Assembly (NCBI RefSeq): GCF_004340465.1
Contig: NZ_SLVV01000004.1
Coordinates: forward strand, 124,001-188,000
Reading direction: 5' to 3'
DNA length: 64,000 bases
Source of the DNA: Mesobacillus foraminis
Lineage (GTDB): Bacteria; Bacillota; Bacilli; Bacillales; Cytobacillaceae
Shown here piece by piece: positions 54,636-64,000 of the stretch. Position numbers and translations under genes: made by a program. The first letter of the stretch is position 1. Every line of letters begins with the position of its first letter. The notes beneath the pieces were generated by a model, which worked only from the letters and a program-made list of their open reading frames with translations, did no database searches and had not been told where the DNA came from.

Positions 54636-55997
54636 TCAAATTCACCGGCCATTTCATCCTTGAAGCCGAAGAGATAAGTAAAGATAAAGCCTGCAGCATA
54701 GGCGATCAACAGTCCAGCTAGGTACAGCAGGACTTCACCGGCATTGACAATAAAGGCGAGCGGCAGGCCGGAAACACCAATGGCTACGGTTGCGATGTTA
54801 AAAGCAGCCTGGAACGCTCCGCCGACGCCTGCTCCCAGACAGGCAGTAATGAAGGGGCGGCCAAGAGGCAGGGTGACACCAAAAATCAATGGTTCTCCAA
54901 TCCCCAGCATTCCGGAAGGGAGCGCCCCGCCTATGGCCCTTTTCAAACGTTTTTTCTTTGTTTTAAAATAAATGGCAAATGCAGCCCCTACCTGGCCGGC
55001 TCCGCCCATCGCCAGGATTGGAAGCAGCGGATCGTCGCCAATGGAATTAATCAGTTCAAGATGAATAGGTGTCAAACCCTGATGGAGACCAGTGACAACC
55101 AGCGGAAGAAAAGTTGCGCCAAGGATGAAACCTGCAACCACGCCGCCAAAATCCAAAATCGAGGTAAGACCTTTTGTAATCACATCTGAAATAAATCCGC
55201 CAAGCGGCATAAAGACCAGGTACGTAATAATTCCGGTGATCAATAAGGCAATGGTAGGAGTTACAATAATATCAAGCGATTGAGGGACAAATCGGCGTAC
55301 CCGCCTTTCGACCAAAGCAATGAAAATGGCGGCAAGCAAAACACCAATTAAGCCTCCTCGCCCTGGAAGCAATTCTTCCCCAAAAAGAGTAATGGTAGCA
55401 GATGCAGGGTTGAGGATGAGAATTCCGGCCAGGGCTCCTAGGGCTGGAGAGCCGCCGAATTCCTTGGCTGCATTTAAGCCTACTAGAATACCAAGATATC
55501 CAAATAGCCCCCCTCCGATGACCGAGAGAATGGTTGCAATTTGAGAGTCCCCTGCCAGCCAGCCAGCCAGCCTGTATGATAGCCTTGGTGATGCCCGTGA
55601 TAAGACCTGAAGCAACCAGCGCGGGAATGAGGGGAATGAAAATGCTGGATATTTTTCGTAAAAACAGCTTAAAAGGAGTCGCGTTTTTTTGATTCAATTC
55701 TGCTTTTTTACTTGCTGCCTTTTTATCTAGGCTAATTTCTCCTGAAGCATCTAGCAGTCTCCCAAACTCTTCTGTTACTCTTGTTACTTTTCCAGGACCA
55801 ATAATAATCTGCAATGTCTCTTCTTCCACAAGCCCAAGGACCCCATCAATCTTTTTAATGCCATCCTGGTTCACCTTCGTACTATCTGCAGGTGTAACCC
55901 GCAGCCTCGTCATGCAGTTCGTATAAGAAATGACGTTGGCCGCGCCGCCCAGCTGTTCCAGGATCTTCTCTGCCAATACCTTATCTGCTTCGGACAT
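54632..55997 (-). pseudogene. murP: MurNAc PTS permease EIIBC, frameshifted in a GGCT tandem repeat
   Basis: The start at 55997 has GGGAGGAATCATC upstream. The EIIB domain (phospho-Cys in SYTNCMTRLRV) and the first EIIC span read normally up to IIQAGWLAG. There the minus strand holds four GGCT units (55557-55572), and the frame goes out, ending at 55272. Three units would restore DSQIATILSVIGGGLFGYL and the rest of EIIC to 54632. As read the permease is broken. The event is an exact 4-bp gain. Confidence 0.9.
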
Positions 55998-56073
55998 GAT
56001 GATTCCTCCCATCACATAATAAATTAATGGTGCCTGCCGCCTTTAGCCTTTCAAAAATAATTCACCACTCCCC

Positions 56074-56928
56074 TTAGTTCCTCTCTTTCAGGAACCGGAT
56101 TGCATCTCTTGTTTTGTCAATAGAATCTATGGTCTCCGCATATTGGGCGGTTGCCATCGATAAAAACAAAATATCGATCACATAAAGCTGGGCAAGCCTT
56201 GAAGATGTGGCACCACTCCGGAAAGGAGCCTCAGCTGAATAGGCTGTGTAAAGCTTAATATCTGAAAGGGCAGATAAGGTAGTATTGCCATATATGGTCA
56301 GAGAAATCGTCTTTATGCCCTGTTCTTTAGCGAGAGTCATGACTTTTACCACTTCAGGAGTTTCACCTGAAAAGGAAATTCCGAAGAACACATCCTCTTT
56401 TTTTGCATTAGCGATCAAAGTAGCAACAAGGTGGGAATCTGAAAAGGCTGTTGCCCCCTTGTTGATTCGAATCAGCTTTTGCTGGGCATCCAATGCGATG
56501 ATATGGGAAGCCCCTATTCCATATAAATGGACATTGGATGCCTGTTTCAAGGCTTTTACCGCCTTTTCAAGTTCTTCAAGATTAATGAGTTCTTCTGTAT
56601 CCTTCAGGCTTTGTATACTGTTGCTGGTTGTCTTTTGAACGATGGATAAAAAGCTTTCCCCCGGTTCAATATCACGATAGCCCCGTTCCACCGGTTTTGC
56701 CAAATCCCCGGCAATCCTGAACTTTAAATCTTGAAATCCGTTTACTCCCAATGATTTGCACAGCCGGACAACGGCAGCCCCGCTTGCACCGGCTTTAACC
56801 CCCAATTCATTGACAGTCCTGTTCACAACTGCATGCGGGTTTTGAAGAATGTACTCTGCTATCTTCTGCTCTGAAGCAGGCAGCTGCCCGAGCATATTTT
56901 CGATCATTTTTAGACCGCCTGTTGCCAT
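56074..56928 (-). CDS. murR: RpiR-family regulator MurR
   Basis: 284 residues from the ATG at 56928 with AGGTGGG 7 bases upstream. An N-terminal HTH_6 domain (1-77) is followed by a SIS domain (about 115-255) with YGIGASHIIALDAQQKLIRI and GISFSGETPEVV. MurR senses MurNAc-6P and represses its catabolic genes. It lies between murQ and murP. A TGAAA-N5-TTTCA site at 57946-57960 is a candidate operator. Confidence 0.93.
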   Translation of the reverse strand: MATGGLKMIENMLGQLPASEQKIAEYILQNPHAVVNRTVNELGVKAGASGAAVVRLCKSLGVNGFQDLKFRIAGDLAKPVERGYRDIEPGESFLSIVQKTTSNSIQSLKDTEELINLEELEKAVKALKQASNVHLYGIGASHIIALDAQQKLIRINKGATAFSDSHLVATLIANAKKEDVFFGISFSGETPEVVKVMTLAKEQGIKTISLTIYGNTTLSALSDIKLYTAYSAEAPFRSGATSSRLAQLYVIDILFLSMATAQYAETIDSIDKTRDAIRFLKERN

Positions 56929-56942
56929 GATGAAACCCACCT

Positions 56943-57859
56943 TTAATCTCTGTCTTTATTAGCCAGAAGAATCGCATTGCGAACATACCCGTTTGCCTGT
57001 TTAAGCAGCTCGGCTGCACGCTTGGCGTTAATATCGGCTTTTAACATTACAATTGCTGGTTTAACCTGGAGGCCGGCAGATTCCAGAGCTTCCTCAGCAG
57101 CATTGGATGACACCCCTGTGATCTGGCAGATTATGTTAATGGCACGTACCTTTAGCTTATGGTTGCTGACGTGGACATCAACCATTAAATTCTCGTAAGC
57201 CTTCCCCAGCAGGATCATGGAGGCTGTAGAAATCATATTCAGGATCATTTTATGGGCAGTGGCTGCTTTTAGTCTTGTGGACCCAGCCAGTACTTCAGGT
57301 CCGACGATCACCTCAATTTTTTGGTGTGCTTCTTTGCTGATTTCTGCACCTTTATTGCAGGACAGGGCACGGTTTTAGCACCTACGCTCAGGGCATATTT
57401 CAGGCCGCCGATCACATAAGGGGTACGGCCGCTCGCCGCTATTCCAATTACTGTATCATGTTCACTTAAGTTGATTCTTTTTAAGTCAGCTTCTCCCCAT
57501 TCCGGTTTATCCTCTGCACCCTCAACTGCTTTTACGAAAGCACCCTCTCCGCCTGCCATCAATCCTTGAACCATTTCTGGAGAAGTGCTGAATGTCGGCG
57601 GGCATTCGACGGCATCAAGTATGCCGAGCCTTCCGCTCGTCCCTGCACCCATATAGATCAGCCGTCCGCCATTTTGGAAGGACTGAAAGGCAAACTGAAC
57701 AGCGGCTTCCACATCAGGCAGCACCTTATTGACAGCTAAGGCTATTTTCTGGTCCTCGCTGTTCATAGTTTCCAGAATGGATAGTGGTTCTGCTGTATCG
57801 ATTTGCATGGAATTCCTGTTCCTTGTTTCTGTCGTCAGAGCAGTAAGATCCTGGTCCAT
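56943..57859 (-). pseudogene. murQ: MurNAc-6-phosphate etherase, single-base frameshift
   Basis: TGGAGG precedes the ATG at 57859. Residues 1-167 read as MurQ ([41 protein letters not shown]). After GAKTV the frame shifts; one base more near 57365-57368 (GTGGCCC in place of GTGCCC) would give the expected [20 protein letters not shown] and join to [15 protein letters not shown], ending at 56943. MurQ converts MurNAc-6P to GlcNAc-6P and lactate. As read it is inactive; a base-call error remains possible. Confidence 0.9.
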
Positions 57860-57878
57860 ATATTAATCCTCCATTTTT

Positions 57879-57960
57879 TGAAAGCGGTTACTATTAACCA
57901 TTATATATTGGTAAAAATTTTGTTTCAATAATTACTCTAATTCTTTGAAAATATTTTTCA
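57879..57960 (-). promoter_or_regulatory. murQ operon promoter with cre site and candidate MurR operator
   Basis: Minus-strand TTGAAA (57928-57923), 17-bp spacer, TATAAT (57905-57900). A near-perfect cre site (TGAAAGCGGTTACT, plus strand 57879-57892) covers the start point, 20 bases before murQ. TGAAAATATTTTTCA (57946-57960), upstream of the -35, has the TGAAA-N5-TTTCA form bound by RpiR regulators. Confidence 0.75.
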
Positions 57961-57964
57961 GTGC

Positions 57965-58819
57965 TTAAAACAAATACTCATTAATGGCTGCTGCAATTCC
58001 ACCCGCATTATTATCGTTTGTCACTGTATCAGCTTGTGCCTTTACTTCAGAAGGAGCATTTCCCATTGCAATCCCCAGTCCAGCTGTTTTTAACATCTGT
58101 ACATCATTATAGTTGTCACCTATAGCAGCCACTCTAGACAAGGGAATCTTTAATAGGTCGGCGAGCCTCAATAAAGAAGTGCCCTTTGAAACGCCTGCTG
58201 GTGAAATTTCAAGATTCGCATAATTGAAGGAAGAGCTGATTTCCATCTCGTGTTTCGAAGCTAGCTGATGTGAAAACTCCCTTAAATCATGCGCTTTATC
58301 AAAGACAGCAATCTTAGATATTTTGGGCATGTTCTCAGAAATATACTGAAATAAATCATCAATGAGTTTCACCTGGCACTGGCTGCGATATCTATTGCAG
58401 CCTTCCAATGTGCCGCCAGAGTGTGCAAGCAAGGGGATATTATTTTCAATCCACTTGTCATTCCATTCGTTTTCCTCTGGAATCAACAATGTATCACCCT
58501 CGTAAAAATGAGCATAAATTCCTCTTGTCTGACAGCTGTCCAAGAAAGAAATAAGTGTTCCCTGCTGAAAATTGGAGGTCTCGATTATTTCACCGTTTTC
58601 ATCTAAAATTATGGAACCATTATAGGCGATGATAGGTTCGCACAATCCTATGGTTTCGGCAACCCACTTTGTGGACAACGGCGAACGGCCGCTGCAAATG
58701 ACAACCTTTCCGCCGAGCTCCCTGTAACGATGAATCGCATGGATATTTACTGGGTCTATTTCTTTGTGATCATTAAAAAGCGTTCCGTCCAGGTCTATCG
58801 CTAATAATGGAAATCTCAT
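57965..58819 (-). CDS. Cof-type HAD-superfamily hydrolase
   Basis: 284 residues. Catalytic Asp9-x-Asp11 in AIDLDGTLFN, motif II CSGRS, and motif IV GDNYNDVQML. A C2B cap (about 90-200) marks the Cof/YkrA sugar-phosphatase type. AAAAGGGGTTATTC precedes the ATG. Its place inside the mur cluster suggests a phosphosugar substrate, which is inference. Confidence 0.9.
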   Translation of the reverse strand: MRFPLLAIDLDGTLFNDHKEIDPVNIHAIHRYRELGGKVVICSGRSPLSTKWVAETIGLCEPIIAYNGSIILDENGEIIETSNFQQGTLISFLDSCQTRGIYAHFYEGDTLLIPEENEWNDKWIENNIPLLAHSGGTLEGCNRYRSQCQVKLIDDLFQYISENMPKISKIAVFDKAHDLREFSHQLASKHEMEISSSFNYANLEISPAGVSKGTSLLRLADLLKIPLSRVAAIGDNYNDVQMLKTAGLGIAMGNAPSEVKAQADTVTNDNNAGGIAAAINEYLF

Positions 58820-58948
58820 GAATAACCCCTTTTGTAAAATATATTTTTATTTTATTCTCTTACTTTATAAAATATTATATCAGTTTTAAAAACAATTATG
58901 ATTCTTTTGGCAGATTGTCTTACAAGTAAAAATTTTATAAATAAAAAT

Positions 58949-58973
58949 AGGACCTCCTGCGTAAAGAGGCCCA
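58949..58973 (-). terminator. Terminator after namZ
   Basis: GGGCCTC pairs with GAGGTCC; the minus-strand reading continues TATTTTTATTT. It separates namZ from the HAD gene. Confidence 0.8.
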
Positions 58974-59018
58974 TAAAGCATTATTTTAGATTTAGTATCC
59001 GTGTACGATGATGAATCT

Positions 59019-60269
59019 TTAATATAAGAGATACTTTTCACGTACCTCCATGAATTTTTCCTGTTCAGGTTCCCATTCCTTCTTCATTTCTTCAATGGAT
59101 TTTCCACTTTCTATGCCGGCTCTGATTGAACCATTTCCGGTCAGATTGTCAAAGAAGGAGATCCCGCTGCTGTTTGGCTGCCTGAATTGAAATTTATCCG
59201 GATACAGATCATGGATCATTTTTACGAGATGCAGCCCGGTTTCAAAAGGCCTAAAGGACTTCCGGTCGGTCACATGAATCTGTACCCCGTGTGACAGGAC
59301 ATTTGCATGTTTGGAGAAAGTCGGCACAAAAGATGCAGCCCTGAACGTGACCCCAGGCAGGTTAAGGGCATTCAGCTTTTGGGCAAGATCGGTACTGTTG
59401 ATGAAAGGCGCTCCAATCAGTTCGAAAGGTTTGGTAGTGCCACGGCCCTCGGATACATTGGTTCCTTCAATCAAGGCAGCACCAGGATAGACCAGCGCAG
59501 TTTCAAGAGTCGGTATGTTTGGTGATGGAAGGACAAAAGGCAAACCCGTCTCATCATAATACATATTCCGTTTCCATCCTTCCATTTCAACAACAGTGAG
59601 GTCCGCCCCGATACCGAATTCCGTGTTGAAAAGCTTCGCTAATTCCCCTGCTGTCATCCCGTGCCGGACAGGTATAGGATATTCTCCAATGAAGGATGAG
59701 TATGGATCTTCCAGCACAGGGCCTTCAACCTTTGTACCTGAAATGGGGTTTGGCCTGTCAAGAACTACGATCGGGATCCCGTTTTCTTTCGCGGCTTCCA
59801 TGGCAAGTGCCATAGTATAAATATAGGTGTAGAAACGGCTCCCAACATCCTGGATATCAAACAACAGTATATCCACATTTTCTAGCATCTCCGGTGTAGG
59901 TTTTTTAGTGCTTCCATAAAGGCTGTAGACTGGAAGCCCGGTTATTTCATCCGTATATTTTTCCACATATTGACCTGCCTGGGCACTGCCGCGCACACCG
60001 TGTTCCGGCCCAAATAAAGCGGTAAGCTCGACGTCTGGCTGTTTGAAAAGCCTGTCGACAATACTATTCATCTTCTGGTCAACACCAGTGGGGTTTGTAA
60101 TCAAACCCACTCGCTTCCCCTTGATGAGGTCGAGGCGGTCCTCAAGCAGAACTTCTATACCCAGCCGGAATTGTTTGCGCTTTTTTTGCTTTTCTCCCCC
60201 AGCGAGGGCTGCAGTGATGCTTGAAAGGATCAATACCATGGCAAGGATGCCTGAAAGCCACTTCTTCAT
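59019..60269 (-). CDS. namZ: Secreted exo-beta-N-acetylmuramidase NamZ (DUF1343)
   Basis: 416 residues with a signal peptide (cleavage near residue 23). Family segments are LITNPTGVD, FGPEHGVRG, VYSLYGSTKKPTPEML, FDIQDVGSRFYTYI, DRPNPI and EGRGTTKPFE. NamZ (YbbC, GH171) removes terminal MurNAc from peptidoglycan fragments outside the cell. AGAGGAGATAAAC precedes the ATG, 26 bases after nagZ. Confidence 0.94.
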   Translation of the reverse strand: MKKWLSGILAMVLILSSITAALAGGEKQKKRKQFRLGIEVLLEDRLDLIKGKRVGLITNPTGVDQKMNSIVDRLFKQPDVELTALFGPEHGVRGSAQAGQYVEKYTDEITGLPVYSLYGSTKKPTPEMLENVDILLFDIQDVGSRFYTYIYTMALAMEAAKENGIPIVVLDRPNPISGTKVEGPVLEDPYSSFIGEYPIPVRHGMTAGELAKLFNTEFGIGADLTVVEMEGWKRNMYYDETGLPFVLPSPNIPTLETALVYPGAALIEGTNVSEGRGTTKPFELIGAPFINSTDLAQKLNALNLPGVTFRAASFVPTFSKHANVLSHGVQIHVTDRKSFRPFETGLHLVKMIHDLYPDKFQFRQPNSSGISFFDNLTGNGSIRAGIESGKSIEEMKKEWEPEQEKFMEVREKYLLY

Positions 60270-60295
60270 GTTTATCTCCTCTTTCTTTAGGTAGA

Positions 60296-62362
60296 TTAAT
60301 AGCTTAATCCATGGCCAAAACTGAACAATTTGTCACCTGTTTGAGAAAAAATGGTGACTGGCAGCTTGCCTGACGGCTGGTTCTCTCCAAAAATGGTGTC
60401 CGCCATCGCCTTAAAGCTGGACGGCCTGAACCCGTATTGAACGAGGTACGCGTCAACACCTGGGTAAGCCATTATATCGTACGGGTTCCTGATTCCGACA
60501 GCTATTACTGGTGCATTTGTTTGGTCAATGAGCTGATTGGCGAGCTTCATTTGATCGCTGTTCGCCGATCTTCCGGCAACACTGGACGTTGATGTTCCCA
60601 AAATAATATAATTCGCCTGTTTGATTTTAGAAAGCTCCGCTTCAGTGAGGGGCTTTGTTGCATTGATTACCATGACGTTGTCATGATGATGTGCCACCTG
60701 GGAAGCCAAATCAGCAAGATAGGAGTTTCCAATAACGGCGATTTTGTCGCTTGGTGCTGGTCGTAGCGGAAGAACCTCCTCGTTTTTAATCAGCGTAATG
60801 GACTTGTTCGCAACTTCCTTTTCCACCTGTTTATGTTCGGGTGATCCCACTGTCATCAATGCATTGCTAACTTTTTCTTCAAGACTGGCCTCACTTTCTG
60901 ATTTTAGAATCCCCCTGTTGATTTTAAGGGCCAAAATGCGTTCAACCGACTGCTCGATTCTATCTTCAGTAATTTCTCCAGAGCGGATCGCTTCATATAA
61001 TCCATTGGCTACTTCTTTAATCCCTACTGGCATCAGTACAATATCAGTACCTGCTTTAACAGCACGGATGGCAGCATCGACTGGTCCGAAATGGTCACTG
61101 ATGGCCTGCATATTCATGGCATCCGTAATGATAACCCCTTCAAAGTCCATTTCTTCACGCATGAGTCCTGTCAGTACTTTACTGGACAGGGTGGCAGGAA
61201 TGGAAATTTCTGTTCCGTCTTTTTGTGAACTGGCTTTTGTGCTGTCAATCTTAGGAAAAGTGACATGTGCAGTCATGATAGCATCAATACCAGCATTCAT
61301 GGCCTGCTGGAATGGATAGAGTTCTACCTGCTTAAGCCTATCGAGATCATGGGGAACTTCAGGAAGTCCCAGGTGGGAGTCGACCGCTGTGTCCCCATGC
61401 CCTGGAAAATGCTTGGCGGTCGCAGCAATGCCGCTCTCTTGAAGCCCGCCGATATAGGCATTCCCCATTTGGGCCACAAGCTCTGGACTTTCTCCAAAGG
61501 ATCTTACTCCTATGACAGGATTATCAGGATTATTGTTGACGTCAAGTACGGGAGCAAGGTTCATATTGATTCCAAGAGCACTCAGTTCTTCGCCAATAGC
61601 CTTCCCCACCTGCTGTGAAAGTGTTTCTGACCTGGCAGCCCCCAGAGCCATATTGCCAGGCATATCTGTACCAGACTGCAGCCTGGTGACAATTCCGCCT
61701 TCCTGATCAATGGTCATTAGCAGCCCATATTTTTCAGCAGCATCCTGATAGGCAGAAACCAGCTCAGTTGTTTGTTCAGTTGTCACCACGTTTTCACGGA
61801 AAAGGATGACACCTCCCAGATGGTACTCCTTGACGAGCTCCTCAATCTCAGGCTGCATTTCCGTTACATTTTTCCCTTTCCATGTCCTGAAATCAGGCAT
61901 CAGCATTTGGCCCACCTTTTCTTCTAGAGACATAGAGCTGATTGCGTGGCCAATCAGATTATACCGTTCCTGTTTGCTCTTATTTATGTGGATTTCCCCA
62001 TCACGGCCTTTGCACTGGATGGCGATTCGGTCGCTGAAGTGGCCATCTCTCACTTTGATATACGTCTTTCCTTTATGCCCTGTAAGTGTAACTTCTCCCT
62101 TCTCATTGACAGTGGCAACATTTTTATTAGAGGAACTCCAGGTCAGGTTTTCAGCAGCCAGCTGGAAATGACCGTCTTTTAGAACTTGAAGTGCTTTTAA
62201 TTGAATAGACTGATTCTTCACTTTCCTATTGACCTGAGGTATGTTCAGGTCAATGACCAGGTCTTTGATGTTTGGTGCAGCCTCCCCTTGAACAGGGATT
62301 TGCATGATCAGCAGTACTAAGGCAATCATTGTTATCATTGATTTTTTTACATAGCGCCCCAT
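60296..62362 (-). CDS. nagZ: Secreted beta-N-acetylglucosaminidase NagZ (GH3) with N-terminal Ig-like domain
   Basis: 688 residues with a signal peptide (to about 29) and a Big2-like domain (about 34-117, LTWSSSNKNVATVNEKGEVT). The GH3 barrel carries KHFPGHGDTAVDSH with the Asp328-Ser-His330 general-acid dyad and nucleophile Asp414 in IITDAMNM. A C-terminal alpha/beta domain follows (IAVIGNSY on). B. subtilis NagZ is about 640 residues; the extra N-domain accounts for the difference. It releases GlcNAc from muropeptides. GGGAGAGAGACG precedes the ATG. Confidence 0.94.
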   Translation of the reverse strand: MGRYVKKSMITMIALVLLIMQIPVQGEAAPNIKDLVIDLNIPQVNRKVKNQSIQLKALQVLKDGHFQLAAENLTWSSSNKNVATVNEKGEVTLTGHKGKTYIKVRDGHFSDRIAIQCKGRDGEIHINKSKQERYNLIGHAISSMSLEEKVGQMLMPDFRTWKGKNVTEMQPEIEELVKEYHLGGVILFRENVVTTEQTTELVSAYQDAAEKYGLLMTIDQEGGIVTRLQSGTDMPGNMALGAARSETLSQQVGKAIGEELSALGINMNLAPVLDVNNNPDNPVIGVRSFGESPELVAQMGNAYIGGLQESGIAATAKHFPGHGDTAVDSHLGLPEVPHDLDRLKQVELYPFQQAMNAGIDAIMTAHVTFPKIDSTKASSQKDGTEISIPATLSSKVLTGLMREEMDFEGVIITDAMNMQAISDHFGPVDAAIRAVKAGTDIVLMPVGIKEVANGLYEAIRSGEITEDRIEQSVERILALKINRGILKSESEASLEEKVSNALMTVGSPEHKQVEKEVANKSITLIKNEEVLPLRPAPSDKIAVIGNSYLADLASQVAHHHDNVMVINATKPLTEAELSKIKQANYIILGTSTSSVAGRSANSDQMKLANQLIDQTNAPVIAVGIRNPYDIMAYPGVDAYLVQYGFRPSSFKAMADTIFGENQPSGKLPVTIFSQTGDKLFSFGHGLSY

Positions 62363-62388
62363 CGTCTCTCTCCCTTTTAATTGCTGAT

Positions 62389-64000
62389 TTAGTAATTTCT
62401 TTGCAGCCAGTCGCTGCTGGTCAGAGGCAGTTCACTGGTCTTCCCTTCTGTTTTAACCTCAGGATTATAAATATACCAGCCGCGGCCATTGACTGATCCA
62501 TCTGTTTGATAACGGAAACGCAGTTTGGAAGCCTCTTTTGGCAATATTAGCTCTGTCTTTTCCCAGTCCTGGCTGTTTGCCGTAAACTTCGCAAGCTGCT
62601 GCCACGCTCCATCCCGATAAACTTCTACAAAACCAAAATCGGCATTTCCTTCCATGCGGTGCCACTGTTTAAAAGAAAATATTCCTGTTTCTCTTAATGA
62701 AAGGTCAGTTTCCAGTACCTTGTTTTGATTGTCTCCATAACCGGAAAACCATGTGTTCCCTTTCCCGGGAATGGTGACTGGAATAGAATCCGCCACCCGT
62801 CTTGCAAATAAACGCCGTGTCTGGTTGACAGAAACGGTTGATCTTGATGGGTGCACCCGGTTGGTAAGCAGGATGGCAATCGTCTTGTTGGAGGGGTTTA
62901 CGACAATGGAGGTCCCTGTATAACCTGTATGCCCAAAAGAATCCCCATCTGACATGGCATCCATATACCAGCCTTGGTTCAGCTCCCAGCCCAATCCATG
63001 ATCATCACCTGGAAAGGTGGTGTTTTGATTCTCCAGCAGCGCGTGAACGGATTCAGGCGAAAGTATTCTTTTGCCTGCATATTTCCCTTCATTGAGAAAA
63101 ATAGAAGCAAACTTTGCCAAATCACTAGCTGTTGAGAACACACCGGCATGCCCAGCAACTCCGTCCAATGACCAGGCATTTTCATCATGTACCTGGCCCC
63201 AGACCAGCCCCCTTTTAAGCAAAGGCTGATACTCTGTCGCAGCAATGCGCTTCTGTAACGCTAATGGTGGATTATACATGGTGTCCTTCATCCCTAATGG
63301 GCCGGTAATATACTCCTTGACAAACTCATCAAGGGGCTGAGCTGTTAGTTTTTCCACTATTGCTCCCAATGTAATCATATTTAAGTCGCTATAGGTGTAG
63401 ACTGTCCCTGGCTCGTTTTTTAACGGTTGTTTAAAAACAAGCTGCAGGCGCTCTTCTCTTGAATGTCCTTTCGAATATAAGGGAATCCAGGCCTCTAATC
63501 CGGAAGTATGGGTTAACAGCTGACGGACCGTGACAGATTCCTTTCCTGCCTGTGCAAATTCAGGAATATAAACTGCTGCATGCTGGTCGAGTTCAATCAA
63601 TCCTTTCTCATGCAGAATCATCACTGCGACAGATGTAAAAATCTTTGAGATGGAAGCTAAGTCGAAAATGGTATACGTGTTCATGGGAATGAGGTTTTCT
63701 AATTCTGAAAATGAGTCGTCTGCATACCTTGCAGAAAAGCCATATGCAGAATGTTTTACAACTTTTCCGCCTCTCGCTACCAACACCACAGCCCCCGGCA
63801 TGATTTGATCCGAAATCGCTTTGTCCATGATCTGATCGATTTCGTTTAGCGAGGCCGCCCTCATGCCAGCTCCTTTAGGAGATGATGGGTGAAGGACCTT
63901 ATATCTTGGCTGAACAGCTGTGTCCCATACAAAACCTGGCTGAGGACGGACAGGATTAGAGATGTGCTTATCCTTGTGTTCAATAGACTGAACATCGTTC
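62389..64000 (-). CDS. Beta-lactamase-fold serine hydrolase (AmiE/YbbE-like), 5' end outside window
   Basis: The frame is open through base 64000, so the N-terminus (probably a signal peptide) is missing; about 536 residues are visible. An internal ATG at 63864 has no ribosome-binding site. The penicillin-binding-like domain (about 50-410) shows SISK (SxxK), TYSDLN and HTGYTG. A C-terminal beta domain (about 415-520, with SFKQWHRMEGNADFGFVEVYRDG) may bind cell wall. In B. subtilis this gene (amiE) precedes nagZ and cuts the lactyl-peptide amide. Confidence 0.88.
   Translation of the reverse strand, partial: NDVQSIEHKDKHISNPVRPQPGFVWDTAVQPRYKVLHPSSPKGAGMRAASLNEIDQIMDKAISDQIMPGAVVLVARGGKVVKHSAYGFSARYADDSFSELENLIPMNTYTIFDLASISKIFTSVAVMILHEKGLIELDQHAAVYIPEFAQAGKESVTVRQLLTHTSGLEAWIPLYSKGHSREERLQLVFKQPLKNEPGTVYTYSDLNMITLGAIVEKLTAQPLDEFVKEYITGPLGMKDTMYNPPLALQKRIAATEYQPLLKRGLVWGQVHDENAWSLDGVAGHAGVFSTASDLAKFASIFLNEGKYAGKRILSPESVHALLENQNTTFPGDDHGLGWELNQGWYMDAMSDGDSFGHTGYTGTSIVVNPSNKTIAILLTNRVHPSRSTVSVNQTRRLFARRVADSIPVTIPGKGNTWFSGYGDNQNKVLETDLSLRETGIFSFKQWHRMEGNADFGFVEVYRDGAWQQLAKFTANSQDWEKTELILPKEASKLRFRYQTDGSVNGRGWYIYNPEVKTEGKTSELPLTSSDWLQRNY

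Noticed and set aside
62389-63864. Start of the serine hydrolase at the internal ATG at 63864
   Set aside because: The reading frame continues without a stop to the window edge and no ribosome site precedes that ATG.

Overview
The window is chromosomal DNA of a low-GC, endospore-forming Bacillaceae member. The evidence is a sporulation-type diadenylate cyclase (CdaS), a Spo0E-like phosphatase, stressosome-type STAS proteins, a sigma-B promoter, AGGAGG ribosome-binding sites, and Bacillus-type gene neighbourhoods (mur/nam/nag, yrrT-mccAB, ssu, ribR, yezD, yppF). Genus and species cannot be read from the sequence. Both ends cut a gene: a MocR-type regulator on the left and a secreted serine hydrolase on the right. 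I found no rRNA, tRNA, CRISPR array or prophage.

Layout. 1-9.5 kb: MocR regulator/GNAT pair, a DUF3231 protein, a sigma-B-driven ykvS-like gene plus an RsbR-type STAS gene, aadK, a P-loop kinase-like gene, manganese catalase, a TudS-like DUF523 protein, a LapA-like protein, and an orphan 54-residue peptide gene with its own terminator. 9.5-16 kb: small genes, a UDG-like protein, trmB-azlCD (branched-chain amino acid export), a PAS-STAS protein and an LLM monooxygenase. 16-22 kb: an AGCS amino acid:Na+ symporter whose terminator was duplicated by a now-decayed IS1182-type element, then cdaS, a DMP19-like gene and dsdA. 21.6-36.3 kb: a 15-kb organosulfur island, almost all on the minus strand. 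It holds an Rrf2 regulator with yezD, two sulfonate-type ABC transporters, FMN-dependent monooxygenases (NtaA/DszA type and SsuD), the flavin reductase SsuE, a RibR-like flavokinase split into two frames, a TSUP-type exporter behind a transcription attenuator, and yrrT-mccA-mccB for homocysteine-to-cysteine conversion. 36.5-53 kb: a Zur-box-preceded PepSY/His-tail lipoprotein pair, cbiA, an NhaC-type antiporter, yppF, a secreted phosphodiesterase, two aldo-keto reductases, a Clp_N-GNAT fusion, a further STAS protein, an acetate permease, Spo0E and a CPBP protease. 53.6-64 kb: a peptidoglycan-recovery (MurNAc) cluster, amiE-like/nagZ/namZ/HAD/murQ/murR/murP/mupG. In it both murQ and murP carry frameshifts.

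How the genes fit together. In the sulfur island, imported sulfonates are oxidised by FMNH2-dependent enzymes fed by SsuE and possibly RibR. Sulfite or a related anion can leave through the TSUP protein, and MccA/MccB/YrrT move sulfur between methionine and cysteine. In the mur cluster, secreted AmiE-like, NagZ and NamZ enzymes would release MurNAc, MurP would import it as MurNAc-6P, and MupG and MurQ would finish it. As read, the cytoplasmic route is broken twice.

The most interesting signals are regulatory. Two sulfur leaders share the dyad TCGG-N4-CCGA, and one of them carries two mutually exclusive hairpins. The Rrf2 gene has paired palindromes. STAS genes sit behind sigma-B promoters. 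A perfect Zur box precedes the PepSY operon. The murP frameshift lies in a (GGCT)4 tandem repeat, which could be a reversible switch.
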